A DNA stretch of 64,000 bases from Flectonema sp. DT1601 (lineage: Eukaryota > Euglenozoa > Diplonemea > Diplonemida > Diplonemidae). The notes beneath the pieces were generated by a model. The model was not told where the DNA came from. It worked only from the letters and a program-made list of their open reading frames with translations, and made no database searches. Made by a program: the position numbers and the translations under genes. The stretch spans positions 124,001-188,000 of the forward strand of contig OZ025866.1 of assembly GCA_964019425.1 (NCBI GenBank). The letters are read 5' to 3'. This document shows positions 9,466 to 20,222 of the stretch, piece by piece (position 1 is the stretch's first letter; each line of letters starts with the position of its first letter).

Positions 9466-9510
9466 ATTGTATTATTCGTTTTGTGTTTTTTTTTTTTTTT
9501 TTTTTTTCTG
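9466..9510 (-). promoter_or_regulatory. Splice acceptor plus A-run leader of the capping protein gene
   Basis: Sense strand: TTTATTTGACAG (CAG at 9510-9508), then about 20 A, CACAAAACGAATAATACAAT and the ATG at 9465. This is one of the clearest acceptor/A-run/start arrangements in the window. Confidence 0.55.
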
Positions 9511-9633
9511 TCAAATAAAAAAAAATATGATTTTTTTTTTTTTTTTTTTTTCCCTTATTATAATAGCAATTTGTTTTAAAGTACAAATCAATACATTTAG
9601 CCTCAGATAGTTTATCTGTTTATGGATGGTGAT

Positions 9634-9813
9634 GTGTCTGGTGAATGCACCTCATCACACTGTTTTGTTGTTAGCATGTTATTCTCTCTCAGTAGTCTCT
9701 CGGTAGGAACTGGTATTGGTGCTGGTCCTTCGTACCCTTCCATAACTTTATTGATCGACTCAGGCTGTTTAATAGGACCTCTTCCGTATGATACTTTTCA
9801 TGGATACCAATTC
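9634..9813 (-). pseudogene. Internally deleted copy of the SP-RING gene 3' half (copy 1)
   Basis: This is a 180-bp remnant of the 601-bp duplication unit. It keeps the outer borders (TCTGGTGAATGC and TTCATGGATACCAATT) and the block matching LLRENN to YGRGPIKQPES, but lacks about 390 bases in the middle and about 30 near the start. No meaningful reading frame remains. Confidence 0.75.
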
Positions 9814-11010
9814 AGAGTCTGGTGAATGCGCCCGATTTTAGGACATAAACAGGCTCAGTTTTTACTGTTTTGTTGTTAGCATCCGTCACCACAATAGAAT
9901 CAGAGAGTCTTTACGTCATGTCAACTGACATTTCACTCAGTCGTTGTTTTTCAGTTTCAGAAATTATAAACATTGTCTTATCATCAGAACACCACTTCCC
10001 AGATACTGAGGTGAGTGATAGGATTTCTTCAGTCCACATAACTGCTGACAGTCGATAGCTGTTGGATTCATCAGAATAAGTTAACTGTGATAGAGTCACA
10101 CAGCTAAGTCTGAGATCGATACCTTTAACTACCCCAAGAAAGAATGTATTTAGTTTCTCTGATATGTCACTTGGTGGTATTAATGAAGCGACGACACGAC
10201 CTACTTCAAGCACTCGATCACTACAATTCTGAAGTAATTCTGGATCGTTATTCTCTCTCAGTAGTCTCTCGGTAGGAACTGGTATTGGTGCTGGTCCTTC
10301 GTACCCTTCCATAACTTTATTGATCGACTCAGGCTGTTTAATAGGACCTCTTCCGTATGATACATAAACAGATGGATCGACTGCTGTTGATTTCCTTTTC
10401 ATGGATACCAATTAAGAGTCTGGTGAATGCGCCCGATTTTAGGACATAAACAGGCTCAGTTTTTTACTGTTTTGTTGTTAGCATCCGGCACCACAATAGA
10501 ATCAGAGAGTCTTTACGTCATGTCAACTGACATTTCACTCAGTCGTTGTTTTTCAGTTTCAGAAATTATAAACATTGTCTTATCATCAGAACACCACTTC
10601 CCAGATACTGAGGTGAGTGATAGGATTTCTTCAGTCCACATAACTGCTGACAGTCGATAGCTGTTGGATTCATCAGAATAAGTTAACTGTGATAGAGTCA
10701 CACAGCTAAGTCTGAGATCGATACCTTTAACTACCCCAAGAAAGAATGTATTTAGTTTCTCTGATATGTCACTTGGTGGTATTAATGAAGCGACGACACG
10801 ACCTACTTCAAGCACTCGATCATTACAATTCTGAAGTAATTCTGGATCGTTATTCTCTCTCAGTAGTCTCTCGGTAGGAACTGGTATTGGTGCTGGTCCT
10901 TCGTACCCTTCCATAACTTTATTGATCGACTCAGGCTGTTTAATAGGACCTCTTCCGTATGATACATAAACAGATGGATCGACTGCTGTTGATTTCCTTT
11001 TCATGGATAT
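9814..11010. repeat. 601-bp tandem duplication of the SP-RING gene 3' half
   Basis: The sequence from 9814 to 10414 repeats from 10415 with a period of 601 bases and only a handful of differences. The matching part inside the intact gene ends near 11010 (TTTCATGGATATCAATT). Each unit starts, in sense direction, next to GCATTCACCAG, so a splice acceptor was copied with it. The near-identity shows a recent event. Confidence 0.9.
9911..10402 (-). CDS. Truncated duplicate of the SP-RING ligase gene (copy 2), 163 aa
   Basis: This copy encodes only the part downstream of the SP-RING domain, from MKRKSTAVDPSVYVSYGRG to the normal C-terminus SEMSVDMT. Against the parent protein I see a single residue change (Ser for Asn in QNCxDRV). 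The ATG at 10402 lies 15-16 bases after an ATTCACCAG acceptor carried by the duplication, so the copy could be trans-spliced and translated as an independent small protein without a RING. It could act as a dominant-negative or substrate-binding fragment, or be a non-functional by-product; the sequence cannot decide. Copy 1, further downstream, is decayed. Confidence 0.55.
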   Translation of the reverse strand: MKRKSTAVDPSVYVSYGRGPIKQPESINKVMEGYEGPAPIPVPTERLLRENNDPELLQNCSDRVLEVGRVVASLIPPSDISEKLNTFFLGVVKGIDLRLSCVTLSQLTYSDESNSYRLSAVMWTEEILSLTSVSGKWCSDDKTMFIISETEKQRLSEMSVDMT

Positions 11011-11790
11011 CAATTCATTTGGTGTAAACGACTTCAACCAATTATTGAATGTGGTGTCAAAAACAACATCACAAAAGTCAATATGTTCCAAGCAGATTGG
11101 ACAACGAAATCCAAGAGTCGAATGCATGAAAAACATTGAAATTACTGAACTGAAATCACAACACTGAGCATGTAAACATGGCTTCAATGATCTGACTGGT
11201 GTTGTAATTAATGCTGCGGAGTATGAATCGGTTACGCGAAGAAGCTCATCACATGTGATGTCGTCCTGGTCTTTATGTCCTTCCCATAGTTTATGTGGTA
11301 AAGTTGATTCTAGTATGTTTACAAGCCTCAAATGATCAATTTCAACCGATTGTTTTTTTATTTCAAAAAAAGCAATTCCGGAAACGACAGCGACAGGATC
11401 GTGGTCGACCCTGACACTGAAACACTTATCAATGTAATGAACATACTGGATGTTGGTTGGATCGATGTGAACTGACCAACTTAATTCCAACGAAGTCATA
11501 GAATACGACCGTTGTTGCTGATTAATTGCAACTACACAGTCCCGCGACCATTGAACACATCTATGTTTATTACCTTGCAATGATAATGGTACAATATGAA
11601 TTTCTGTTGTTTCCTCACAACCAATTCTCGTTGATAAATCGAAATCGAACGCCGCGAACTTCACTTGATCTTTGAGCCATTTGACTGGAGTGATATCTAA
11701 GGTTTTCACTACTTCGAATCCAGGAAATAAATTTAAGATTCCCCTCTTTCCTGGCCATGATGATACATCTCTGAGAACTTCCTCTTTCAT
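10513..11790 (-). CDS. SP-RING (PIAS/Siz-type) E3 SUMO-protein ligase
   Basis: The 425-aa protein carries an SP-RING at about residues 195-255: LKPCLHAQCCDF with C205, H207 and C210/C211, then FRCPICLEHIDF with C230 and C233, and a closing FDTTFNNWL helix. This is the Siz/PIAS zinc-binding pattern (established family knowledge), which recruits the Ubc9-SUMO thioester. The region before it (about 40-150) has the beta-rich look of a PINIT-like domain, which I assign only tentatively. No SAP domain is visible. The C-terminal 163 residues have no recognised fold and are exactly the part duplicated downstream. The product probably acts in the nucleus. The start is the first Met, after a T-poor leader. 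Confidence 0.85.
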   Translation of the reverse strand: MKEEVLRDVSSWPGKRGILNLFPGFEVVKTLDITPVKWLKDQVKFAAFDFDLSTRIGCEETTEIHIVPLSLQGNKHRCVQWSRDCVVAINQQQRSYSMTSLELSWSVHIDPTNIQYVHYIDKCFSVRVDHDPVAVVSGIAFFEIKKQSVEIDHLRLVNILESTLPHKLWEGHKDQDDITCDELLRVTDSYSAALITTPVRSLKPCLHAQCCDFSSVISMFFMHSTLGFRCPICLEHIDFCDVVFDTTFNNWLKSFTPNELISMKRKSTAVDPSVYVSYGRGPIKQPESINKVMEGYEGPAPIPVPTERLLRENNDPELLQNCNDRVLEVGRVVASLIPPSDISEKLNTFFLGVVKGIDLRLSCVTLSQLTYSDESNSYRLSAVMWTEEILSLTSVSGKWCSDDKTMFIISETEKQRLSEMSVDMT

Positions 11791-12967
11791 TCTAACTTGT
11801 GTGTGAGATTGTTGAAAATTTTCTTTTTATCTCTCTGGAGAAGGCGATGTGACGAGGAACCCCAATCTTTTCGCTTAAAAAAAATTATTTTGGATTGATG
11901 TGACCTGATTTAAACTTTTAAAAAAAAAAGGTTAACGATTACGTAAAAAAAAATTGTTTTGCGAAAGAGATTTTACCTGTTCAGCTACATCCGCAAAAAA
12001 AAGTGAAGCCTTTGCTTTTTTTTTTTTTTTTTTTTTTGTTTCTTTTTTAAATAAAAAAAAAGAAATTAAAATCATTAGAGTAGAAAAAAACAAAACGATT
12101 CATTTTAAATAAAAAAAGAAAAGAGGAAAGAAGGAAAGAGTTTGACAAAAGTGAGCAACGATAATAAACATTGTTAGCTCGCTCCCGTTGGTGTGATTAA
12201 TATTGAAACAATATTCGTTTTTTTAAAAATAAAAAAAAAACCCCCCTGAATATATAAACTTCTTAACTAAGGGTGCTGTGACTGCCAACCTTGGCAAGCA
12301 ACTTGCAAAAATCCACAAAGGAAAGTCATTGTTTTTTTTGGGGGGGGAGGAGGCTGGTGTTCTGAAGAACGTGAAAAAAAAAAAAAAAAAAAAAAAACAG
12401 CCAAGACGCAAATAAAAGTTGCAAAAAATAACACAATATTTTTTTTTTTTTCCTTCTCCCCCACCACTGAAATATGATGCCTTATAGCCTCTACAATAAT
12501 ACTTTTCGATCCACGAAAAGTCATTGTGTCAATACAGGTAACATCCTGCACCAAACAGCGGCACATCGGATGCTGTGAGGGATAATAAAAAAAAACAAAT
12601 CATTTTTTTTCACTCAAAAGGTTACTAAAGGAAGGTACGACGAAACAAAAAGTCGATTTTTTTTTTATTTTTTTTTTTTATGAAAAATTACCACGTTTGA
12701 TCATTTGACTTATCCAACAAGTGTCCCACTTCTTGTTCAGATGATGTAAAAGGACACAATTCACGTGAGGAAATTATTCTCGAAAACCGTAGGGAAACAA
12801 CTTGTAAGGAAAGTTCCCTCAACTTAAGAACTACCCCAATGAGTACTCATAGGGGTATTTTCTCGTCTGAAATTTAGGAGATTTTTATTTTATTTTTTTT
12901 CCCCCTCACAAAAATAATTCCTGTTACAACGGTTCGACATAAAGTGAAAAAAAAAAAAAAAAAACCC

Positions 12968-12998
<31 letters not shown>

Positions 12999-13450
12999 AC
13001 GTTATCAGGAAAATCCTCAGCACATTAGATAATGAAGATTGAACGTGAAAAAAAAAAAAAAAGAAATATAAAAAAAAACGTAACCACTTCAAATCCCACT
13101 TTGAAATCTAAATCAGAAATGATTTTCCGCAATCATAATAACAAGAAAAGGTTGTTTTGTTCGAAGCAGAAATCATCACAACGATAGTACAAAAGTGTTA
13201 CAATGATGATGATTACAATGAAAAGCTGGATGATCTTATTCACCTGCAATGGCAAAAAAAAACTGAAAGAGTATTTTTTTGCATATTCATTATTATATAG
13301 ACTCATAACAAAACAAAGAAAAACCTCCCCCAAAAAAAAAAAATCAACATAAAAAAAACATCGGTACGGTGTTAAGATCGACACAAAGCATTTTGTTGAT
13401 CTTAAACAGTATCACTGGCGAGGCACACGGTAAAGGTAGATAACGTCGGT

Positions 13451-13488
<38 letters not shown>

Positions 13489-13534
13489 ACAACTAAATCC
13501 AACTTGAAGCTTTGTATTGATTTTGGTTGTTTCA

Positions 13535-13600
13535 CGAAAACCGTGAACCGACTTTAAACTGATAAAGCTAAAGGAAGGTTTACGTGTGTTGCTCTACTTT
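13535..13600. repeat. Dispersed intergenic repeat, family A
   Basis: It carries TTTCACGAAAACCGTGAACC followed by ACTGATAAAGCTAAAGGAAG. The first part is an inverted repeat (TTCACG/CGTGAA) able to form a small hairpin. Other copies are at 14.75, 23.08 and 29.10 kb. Confidence 0.8.
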
Positions 13601-14063
13601 TTTCTTTTTTTTTTTTTTTCTTCCTTTTTTTTTTTAATTTTCTTAACAATTAAAAAAAAAAAACAATCACCTGAAAAACTAAACCAAACTAACAAACAAA
13701 AAAAAAAAAAAAATCTTCCAACAGGAGATATATTAACAAAACAACGGAGTGACTAAAAAAAATCGCATTACCTTGATTAATCGCAACGAATAAAACACCT
13801 CAGTAAAGTTATCAATGAGGAAAATTGTGTGATCAAGGTACATAAAATTATTAATTTTGTTTGCTTTTCTTTCTCCATTTTGCCTTTAAGCGTTGTTAGC
13901 CCTGAGACATTTCACTGATATGTCATATCAGATGTTAACTACACACAAGAGACTCACACGAGCCTACCCTGTTGAGAGAGGCGTCAATAAGAAGGGAGTA
14001 TAAAAAGGAAACCAAAACTACAGGCAACATTATGGGGGAAGTGAGAACCTTCACAGATTCTCT

Positions 14064-14096
<33 letters not shown>

Positions 14097-14252
14097 CGCA
14101 AAATGAAATAACCTTGGATATTTTGCGACTGTTGTCACAATGCATCGTTGTTAAGAAAAAATAAAAAAATACAAGTGGAGACTTGGAAAAACAACTTTCA
14201 GAATTTTTTTTTTTTTTTGTATTATCGTCTATACTTTGCAATGCCAACAAAC

Positions 14253-14286
<34 letters not shown>

Positions 14287-14746
14287 CGAAGGGGAATCGA
14301 GAGAGGGAAACAAACAAAACATAATCACGACAGTGGTGAATAATTAGCTTTCTCCACCCCCGTGATGGAAAGAAGACAAGGTGATAATATATTAAAAAAA
14401 AAAAAAAAAAAATCGTGTGCCTTTTTACTGAACCAAACAACAGTAAAGAATTCATCAAAGAAATTAAAAGCTGTCTACCTTTCTGTTTTTTATTTTATTT
14501 TTTCACCCTAAAGATTGCTTTCAGTAAGCAATCATTATGGCTTTACCATAAAAAGAGAATCAGGTTTTCAGCGTTTAACTACAAAAAAAACATGAGGAGT
14601 TTAAAAAAAAAATATATTCGCTTCACTTTTTTTTTTTTTTTTAATTTTCGCACTTTTTGTGTTGTTTTGTGTCATGAAAAAAGAATTGGCTTTAACTTCA
14701 ACTATACAGAAAATAATGATATAACAACTGTGATTTTTTGTTTGTG

Positions 14747-14930
14747 CACGAAACCGTGAACCGACTTAAACTGATAAAGCTAAAGGAAGGTTTACGTGTG
14801 CTGCCAACATTCTTTTTCGTTCTTACAATACTTGTTAAATGCAAAAAAAAACCGATAAAGCTAAAGGAGGTTCTATGCATACTGACTAACATTTTTTTTT
14901 TTTTTTCGTTTTTTACAATTGCTAAAATGC
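14747..14930. repeat. Dispersed repeat family A, one full and one partial unit in tandem
   Basis: A full unit (14747-14840) contains CGTGAACCGACTTAAACTGA and then AACATTCTTTTTCGTTCTTA. It is followed by a partial unit (about 14848-14930) starting at the GATAAAGCTAAAGGAGG part. A more diverged piece may follow near 15010-15060. Confidence 0.7.
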
Positions 14931-15666
14931 AAAAAAAAAGGAATCGAAAATTTTCACTTTTTTTTTTTTTTTTTTAACTCACACTTTTGCTATATTCGTG
15001 CGCAACTTAAACAAAATCCTAATAAAGGAGAATAGGTTAGTTACGCTGCCACAGTTCTCTTTCTACCAAACAGTGGGTTTTGTAGATACAAAAAAAAAAA
15101 AAAAATAATTCGAAAAAATATGAAAATACGAGTGAAAAGAAAGGTGAAACAAAAAAAAAACTTTTTTTTTTTTTTTTTGTAAATAAAAGAATTTGTAACC
15201 GTTTTAACAAAACAAGAATGAAATAAAAAATAAAAATTAAAAAAACAAGAGAGGAATACTTCACAAATAGAAGAAAATGTCTTTTTAGCTTACCATCCTT
15301 TCTGGTTGGAGCCACCGAGATAAACCAGAAAATAATTGCCAGCTCTGTTTGTCAGGGGAAGTAGCGATCAGCGAGTACTGAGGTCAGCAAGCATATCGCT
15401 TACAGCTTCCCGAGAAAAAAGAATTAAAAAAAAAAGAAAGAAAAATTACACATTTTTTTTTTGTATCCATATTTTTTGTATGTGAATAAAATATAAACCG
15501 ACGTGTGAATAGTTCGCAATTCCGTTTTTTCAATAAAACACCCGTTTTTCGTGTGTTTTTTCGGAAATGAACAATTCATTACCAGCTTATAGTCATTTAA
15601 AAAATACGGAAATTTTTTGAATTTATTTTTTTTTTTCCTTTTAATTTTGATTGCTGAAAAAACTTC

Positions 15667-15698
<32 letters not shown>

Positions 15699-15856
15699 GT
15701 TCAGAGCAGTTAAACAAAACTCCAACCATTTTTTTTAATTCTTTTTTTTTTTCTTTTTTTTTTACGATATTTGCGTCTTGAAGAGATTCAAGATACAAAA
15801 ATATGTCATCGTGATAACTTTTTAATTGGTTAAAAATGAATTTGAGTAAGAAAAAG

Positions 15857-15888
<32 letters not shown>

Positions 15889-15889
15889 T

Positions 15890-17797
15890 TCAAACAACTT
15901 TGAAATCGTGATGAGTGTCAGGAGGTAGATAGAGAGTTATTTGGTGAGTATACCAATCTTCAGACATATCAACAACAGAATTATCAATGAGCTCGAATGA
16001 CTTACTTTCTCTCCTCCACATTCTTCTTTGAAGAGTATCTCGTCTTCCAGTTATCAACAAATACAATTCACAAATGACATCGAGAGCAACTTTAACACAA
16101 AGAGCAACGACCGCAGAAGTCAACAGCATATCACCGACTAATGAAGATCGATTCCCCCTGTAATGCGATGCAGCGGTTACTAATAAAGACGTAGCTTGAG
16201 ATGCAAATACGATAAACAAAATAACGAAATCTCTTCCTCTGTGATACGGCATTGTCACCACTTGAACAACTATTAAAAATATTGTCACGATTGCCTGAGC
16301 AACTTTGATATGACCACATTGGGTAACGTCATCAGCTCTGAAAGAAGAAATTGCAGCCAAAGCTAACGCGCTTGCCAGTTCAATGATCGGAAAACAAACA
16401 CCTTTAGGAACCATCCCTTTAAAAAACGAACCATATTTCAAAACAACATCATTACTTTTGATTCTACTAACCCATTCTCCCTCACCCAACATCACTGTGT
16501 ACAATCTACTCCTTTCACAGGGATCAATGGAGTACTGAGCTTCTCGTACGACGTTCGCTATTAGCGGGGTCAGTAATACTGGTACCGCAACACAACACAA
16601 TAAAGTCACTCCTCCGAGGATGCTTAACCACACACCATCAGAGTAGTATAGCAGTAAAAATGATGAAAAACAAAGAGATTGGTATAAAACTCTGAACCCT
16701 ACTAGTGGGATTGCAGGATATCTCAAAGAAGCATCGGGATCGGGATTCGAACTTGAACATCTTCGCATCAACAACGATAAAATTTTAAAAAAACCAGCAA
16801 AGATAATGACAACGACACCATTAACAATGACAGCCCCTGCCGGTAAACTACCAGCAACCGATACTTGAGATAAATGAAACGCACGAGGGAGTTCTGGCTC
16901 ACCATCAGTACAAGGCGATGTAAATAACAACAAACTTGATGCAGAAGAAGCAGAACTAACACTTAAAGAAGCTGCCAGAACTGTACCCGTAACATAGGAT
17001 TCCGGTAAGTGTCTCAAAACATCGGGTGTTTCCGTCACAGGAATAACACTACTTTCATTTAACTGAGTCGGTGAATTTGTTCCAACTGGTGACGAGCTAT
17101 CCAAAGGAGGAGTTGTTGGCAACACCGTTGGCGCGACTGTCGGAATCAGAGTCGGGATTGCTGTTGGCACGGAAGAAGGAACTACTGTAGGAACCAACGT
17201 AGGCATATCTGTTGGAATTGCCGTTGGAACCATTGTCGTCGGTATATCAGTCGGCATCGCTGTTGGCACTGCTGTTGGCACTGCTGTTGGCGGAGCGGGT
17301 GTTGGCGGCGAATATGTCGGCCTAATTGGACCACAACGTAACACATCACTCTGAATACCAGGACCTGGAAGATGGAAATAATCGACACAATAAGTGTCAT
17401 TCCCGTTGTGGTTATAACTATTCACAGGATTTGGTAAACAATAAAACAAAAAGGGAGAAAATCCAGCAGTCGATTCAATAACGTCACTGAAACAGGCTGC
17501 ATCGCCATTAGTCGTCCTCATCACCGTTGGATCAGCCTTAACGAGAATTTCTTCAATGTCGTCAACAGTTACAAGAACACCCGAAAGGACCGAAACAGAG
17601 TACTTCCTTCCGACTATATCCGCTACTAACGTCGCAGTCCTCTCATAGAGAGTTCCATTCTTAAGTGTGATGTCAAACACGAGTGTTTCTGGTGATGCTG
17701 CTTGTGCTGCTGTATCCACCGTCACATCGAGTTGTATACATTTAACCTCCACTGACAGTAAATATAGAATCACTATAGCCAACAGATACACCATCAA
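15890..17797 (-). CDS. Secreted-pathway polytopic membrane protein with Pro-Thr repeats
   Basis: The 635-aa protein starts with a hydrophobic signal sequence (MMVYLLAIVILYLLSVEVKC). An N-terminal extracellular domain (about 21-150) contains several Cys residues and NGT/NDT glycosylation sequons. Residues about 155-250 are a tandem PTxxPTxxPT repeat, a mucin-like stalk. Seven or eight membrane segments follow (about 265-290, 305-340, 365-415, 465-485, 500-520, 525-550, 560-590) and then a cytoplasmic tail of about 45 residues. I recognise no transporter or receptor family. The layout (stalk plus polytopic domain) suggests a surface receptor or adhesion-type protein; that is an inference. The frame is unbroken and the strand matches its neighbours. 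Confidence 0.75.
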   Translation of the reverse strand: MMVYLLAIVILYLLSVEVKCIQLDVTVDTAAQAASPETLVFDITLKNGTLYERTATLVADIVGRKYSVSVLSGVLVTVDDIEEILVKADPTVMRTTNGDAACFSDVIESTAGFSPFLFYCLPNPVNSYNHNGNDTYCVDYFHLPGPGIQSDVLRCGPIRPTYSPPTPAPPTAVPTAVPTAMPTDIPTTMVPTAIPTDMPTLVPTVVPSSVPTAIPTLIPTVAPTVLPTTPPLDSSSPVGTNSPTQLNESSVIPVTETPDVLRHLPESYVTGTVLAASLSVSSASSASSLLLFTSPCTDGEPELPRAFHLSQVSVAGSLPAGAVIVNGVVVIIFAGFFKILSLLMRRCSSSNPDPDASLRYPAIPLVGFRVLYQSLCFSSFLLLYYSDGVWLSILGGVTLLCCVAVPVLLTPLIANVVREAQYSIDPCERSRLYTVMLGEGEWVSRIKSNDVVLKYGSFFKGMVPKGVCFPIIELASALALAAISSFRADDVTQCGHIKVAQAIVTIFLIVVQVVTMPYHRGRDFVILFIVFASQATSLLVTAASHYRGNRSSLVGDMLLTSAVVALCVKVALDVICELYLLITGRRDTLQRRMWRRESKSFELIDNSVVDMSEDWYTHQITLYLPPDTHHDFKVV

Positions 17798-18674
17798 TCC
17801 GTGTCAACCCTTCCGTAATTTCAAAAAGTCATTTTTTTTTTTTTTTTTTTATTATTATTATTGTTGATAACAGTTTCTGATGAGGGGAGATGTAAAAAAA
17901 AAAAAAAAACAGTAACAACTTTTTTTTTTTTTTTTTTTTTAGGGAATTAAAAAAACAAGATTAATATCAACCGAAAAAATACGTGTACTCATTCATGGTG
18001 TCTGAAGGGAGAAAAAAAAAAATGTAAAAAAAAAACCTCAATTATCCTAAGCTTTTTTTTTCGCTCCGCATCCGATCTTGGACTTTTTAATGATCGTAAG
18101 GGATAGCGTAAGGCAGGGGGGTTACTTGGCTGAAACCTGCATCGTTTTACAGTTATGTGCAGGCATTTTTTTTTGAAGAAAATGGTTGCAAAAAAAAAAA
18201 AAAAAAAAAAAAAAAACAAGAAAAAAAAAATAGAGGTATTTCCCCCTTTTAAATTTTTTTTTTTTTGTCAGTCAACACAGGTGATGCGAAGGTCATTATA
18301 TAGTACAAAAAAATGTTTTTTTTTTTTTTTTTTTTGGCTTAGGTCGTCCAGTGTAGCTTAAGAAATCCCGAAATGGGTTACAAAGAACCGAAACCAACAG
18401 CGGTGGTAAATAATTAACGTTATTAAGGAAAAAAAAAAAAAAATTACATGTAATATTTTTTTTTTTTTTTTTCAAAACGGTACTAAAACCAAGTGTCACA
18501 CTCAGGAGGGGGCAGGTGGAGGGAAAGCCGCCTTTTAATATTTTTTTTTTTTAAAAATGTTTTGTGAACAAACACAGCATCGCGTGTTGTTAAGTTGCTA
18601 CGAAGCAACAATTTTTTTTTTTTTTTTTGGGATATTTTGGGGGGCAAAACAGAAAAATGCTTCACTTCATAAAC
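17798..18674. other. Spacer between membrane protein gene and spliced 115-aa gene
   Basis: T and A runs of 16-25 bases dominate. Short mixed blocks at 18,060-18,165, 18,340-18,420 and 18,480-18,540 have splice-like edges on the minus strand, but I could not join them to the gene upstream. Confidence 0.4.
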
Positions 18675-19175
18675 CTACTCAGTACCTGGAGGGACGAGGG
18701 ACTCGTAGTTGGTATCCCAATCCCAGAACATAGGATGCTCAGGATCGAGTCCCGGTGTCTCCTTTAAAACCTATTATTTTTGTTTTATTCATAATATAAA
18801 GTCTTCTTGAGGTTAATCTTACAAAAAAAAAAAAAAAAAAACGACAACACACCTCCGGATTAGGGTTCTGGGCAACCATCTTTGTTGGTTGCTGTAAATG
18901 GAAATCCTCAGCCGTAGCGTTATAGCTGTAGATCTGAAGAGCAGGTTTCGGAAACTGTTTTTTTTTTTTTTTTTTTTTTCAAAAAAAAAAAAAAAGATAA
19001 AACAGTAAATACACACCTTAGTCAAAATAGGTTTCATTTCTTCTTTGAGGTACCACTTTAAGTCATCTACAAGGCAATCTTTCGGTACCAAAACACTACT
19101 CAAATAGGAGCTCAGCTTTGTAGTGCCTCTCGGCTTCAGCCAAACCCTAATAGAAGGAGGTGGCTGCGACTCCAT
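18675..19175 (-). CDS. Spliced gene, 115-aa protein of unknown function
   Basis: Three minus-strand exons join in phase 0: 19175-19017 (53 codons), 18954-18853 (34) and 18761-18675 (28 plus TAG). Introns of 62 and 91 bp have GTGTGT donors and AG acceptors. The protein starts MESQPPPSIRVWLKPRG and ends WDTNYESLVPPGTE. Its first 80 residues suggest a small beta-grasp-like fold (VWLKPRG; LVDDLKWYLKEEM; PALQIYSY) loosely like the header of Crinkler-type proteins; this is a weak resemblance. A GTACTG within the last exon could be a donor leading to further exons, so the C-terminus is uncertain. Intron 1 is a T run followed by an A run and CAG. No single-frame ORF shows this gene. Confidence 0.6.
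18955..19016 (-). other. Cis intron made of a T run and an A run
   Basis: Sense strand: GTGTGTATTTACTG, TTTTATC, about 15 T, G, about 20 A, CAG. The T and A runs can pair and bring the two splice sites together. The acceptor is preceded by A rather than by a pyrimidine tract. Confidence 0.6.
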
Positions 19176-20222
19176 TTTTATTCTAATTTCAGTAAAAAAA
19201 AAAAAAAAATTAAAAAAATCTGAAAAGATATTAACATCTCTACTAATCTGTATTTATTTATTTACGAAGCCTAGGAAGCCAAAAGCCAGGAAAAGCTCAC
19301 AGAGTAACAGTTATATCGCTACCAGCAACTGTGAGACTCTCACAGACGATAAGAGACGTAGAATAACCTGGAACAAATGTAATCATCATTCTCTCACGGG
19401 AGACATTTTCGACTTTTTTTTTTTTTTTTTTTTTTACCTGATTGAGAAAAAAGAAATTTTAAAAAAAAAAAAAGCATTCATTGTGTTGTAATATAATTTT
19501 GATTATTTTGATTGAAGCTAGATGAGAATAAACCAAAAAAAAAAAAAAAAAAAAAAAAATCAAAGAAATGAAATGAAAACCATAATGTACTCATGAAGTA
19601 GACATTCGAATAGAGAGAGGGAGGAGGGAGGAGGGAAGGCTGATGTGTTTAACAAGAATATAGAAAACAGTTAACAAACATTTTTAAAAAAAAAAAAAAA
19701 AAAAAAAACGATCAAAAAGATAAGTGTTTAACCTTTAACAGCATAATAAAATTAGCTTTCTGAAAATCCGATAGTTTTCGGTGAGGATCCGAGCGACCCA
19801 TACCGACGAATATTTTTTTTTTTCTTTTTTTTTTTCTAAATCTGCTGTTAACGGAGCATACTTTCCATACGAAATTGAAAAGTTAAGTTGTTGTAATTTG
19901 AGCAACCAAAGGTTTAAAATCTCCATAATCTTTGAAGAAACAAGGGAGAAGGGGGGAAAAGAAAGAAAAAAAAAACTCCTCTTCCCCCACTAGGTGGTAC
20001 ACTTCAATTCAACTAACCTAAAGCAGATGCTGCTTTGATTTATTGTGTTAGAATTACAACAAAAAAAAAAAAGGGGGGGAAAATATAGCATCATAACATT
20101 ATAAAAAAAAACGATAATTTAACTATCTTGTTAAAGACACAACGGACCACGGTGATGATTAACTTAGCAAAAGGGAAGGTAAGCAAAATGAACATTTTTT
20201 TTTTTTTTTTTTTTCCCCCTCT
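19176..20222. other. Gene-free stretch with homopolymers
   Basis: Nothing assignable. There is a GA-rich simple block at 19,610-19,640 and many A/T runs. Short plus- or minus-strand open frames are mostly poly-Lys or poly-Phe. Confidence 0.5.

Larger units (their letters stand above)
11791..15889. other. 4.1-kb gene-poor stretch with possible unassembled exons
   Basis: There is no long ORF, and homopolymer runs are dense (up to 38 bases). Several minus-strand segments look like exons between splice-like signals: near 12,690-12,840 (SSRELCPFTSSEQEVGHLL), near 13,135-13,255 (VNKIIQLFIVIIIIVTLLYY, a membrane-anchor-like segment after TTGCAG), and 15,297-15,385 (DKQSWQLFSGLSRWLQPERM ending at a GTAAGC donor). 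They do not join into a gene I can name. Family A repeats lie at 13,535-13,600 and 14,747-14,925. Confidence 0.35.
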
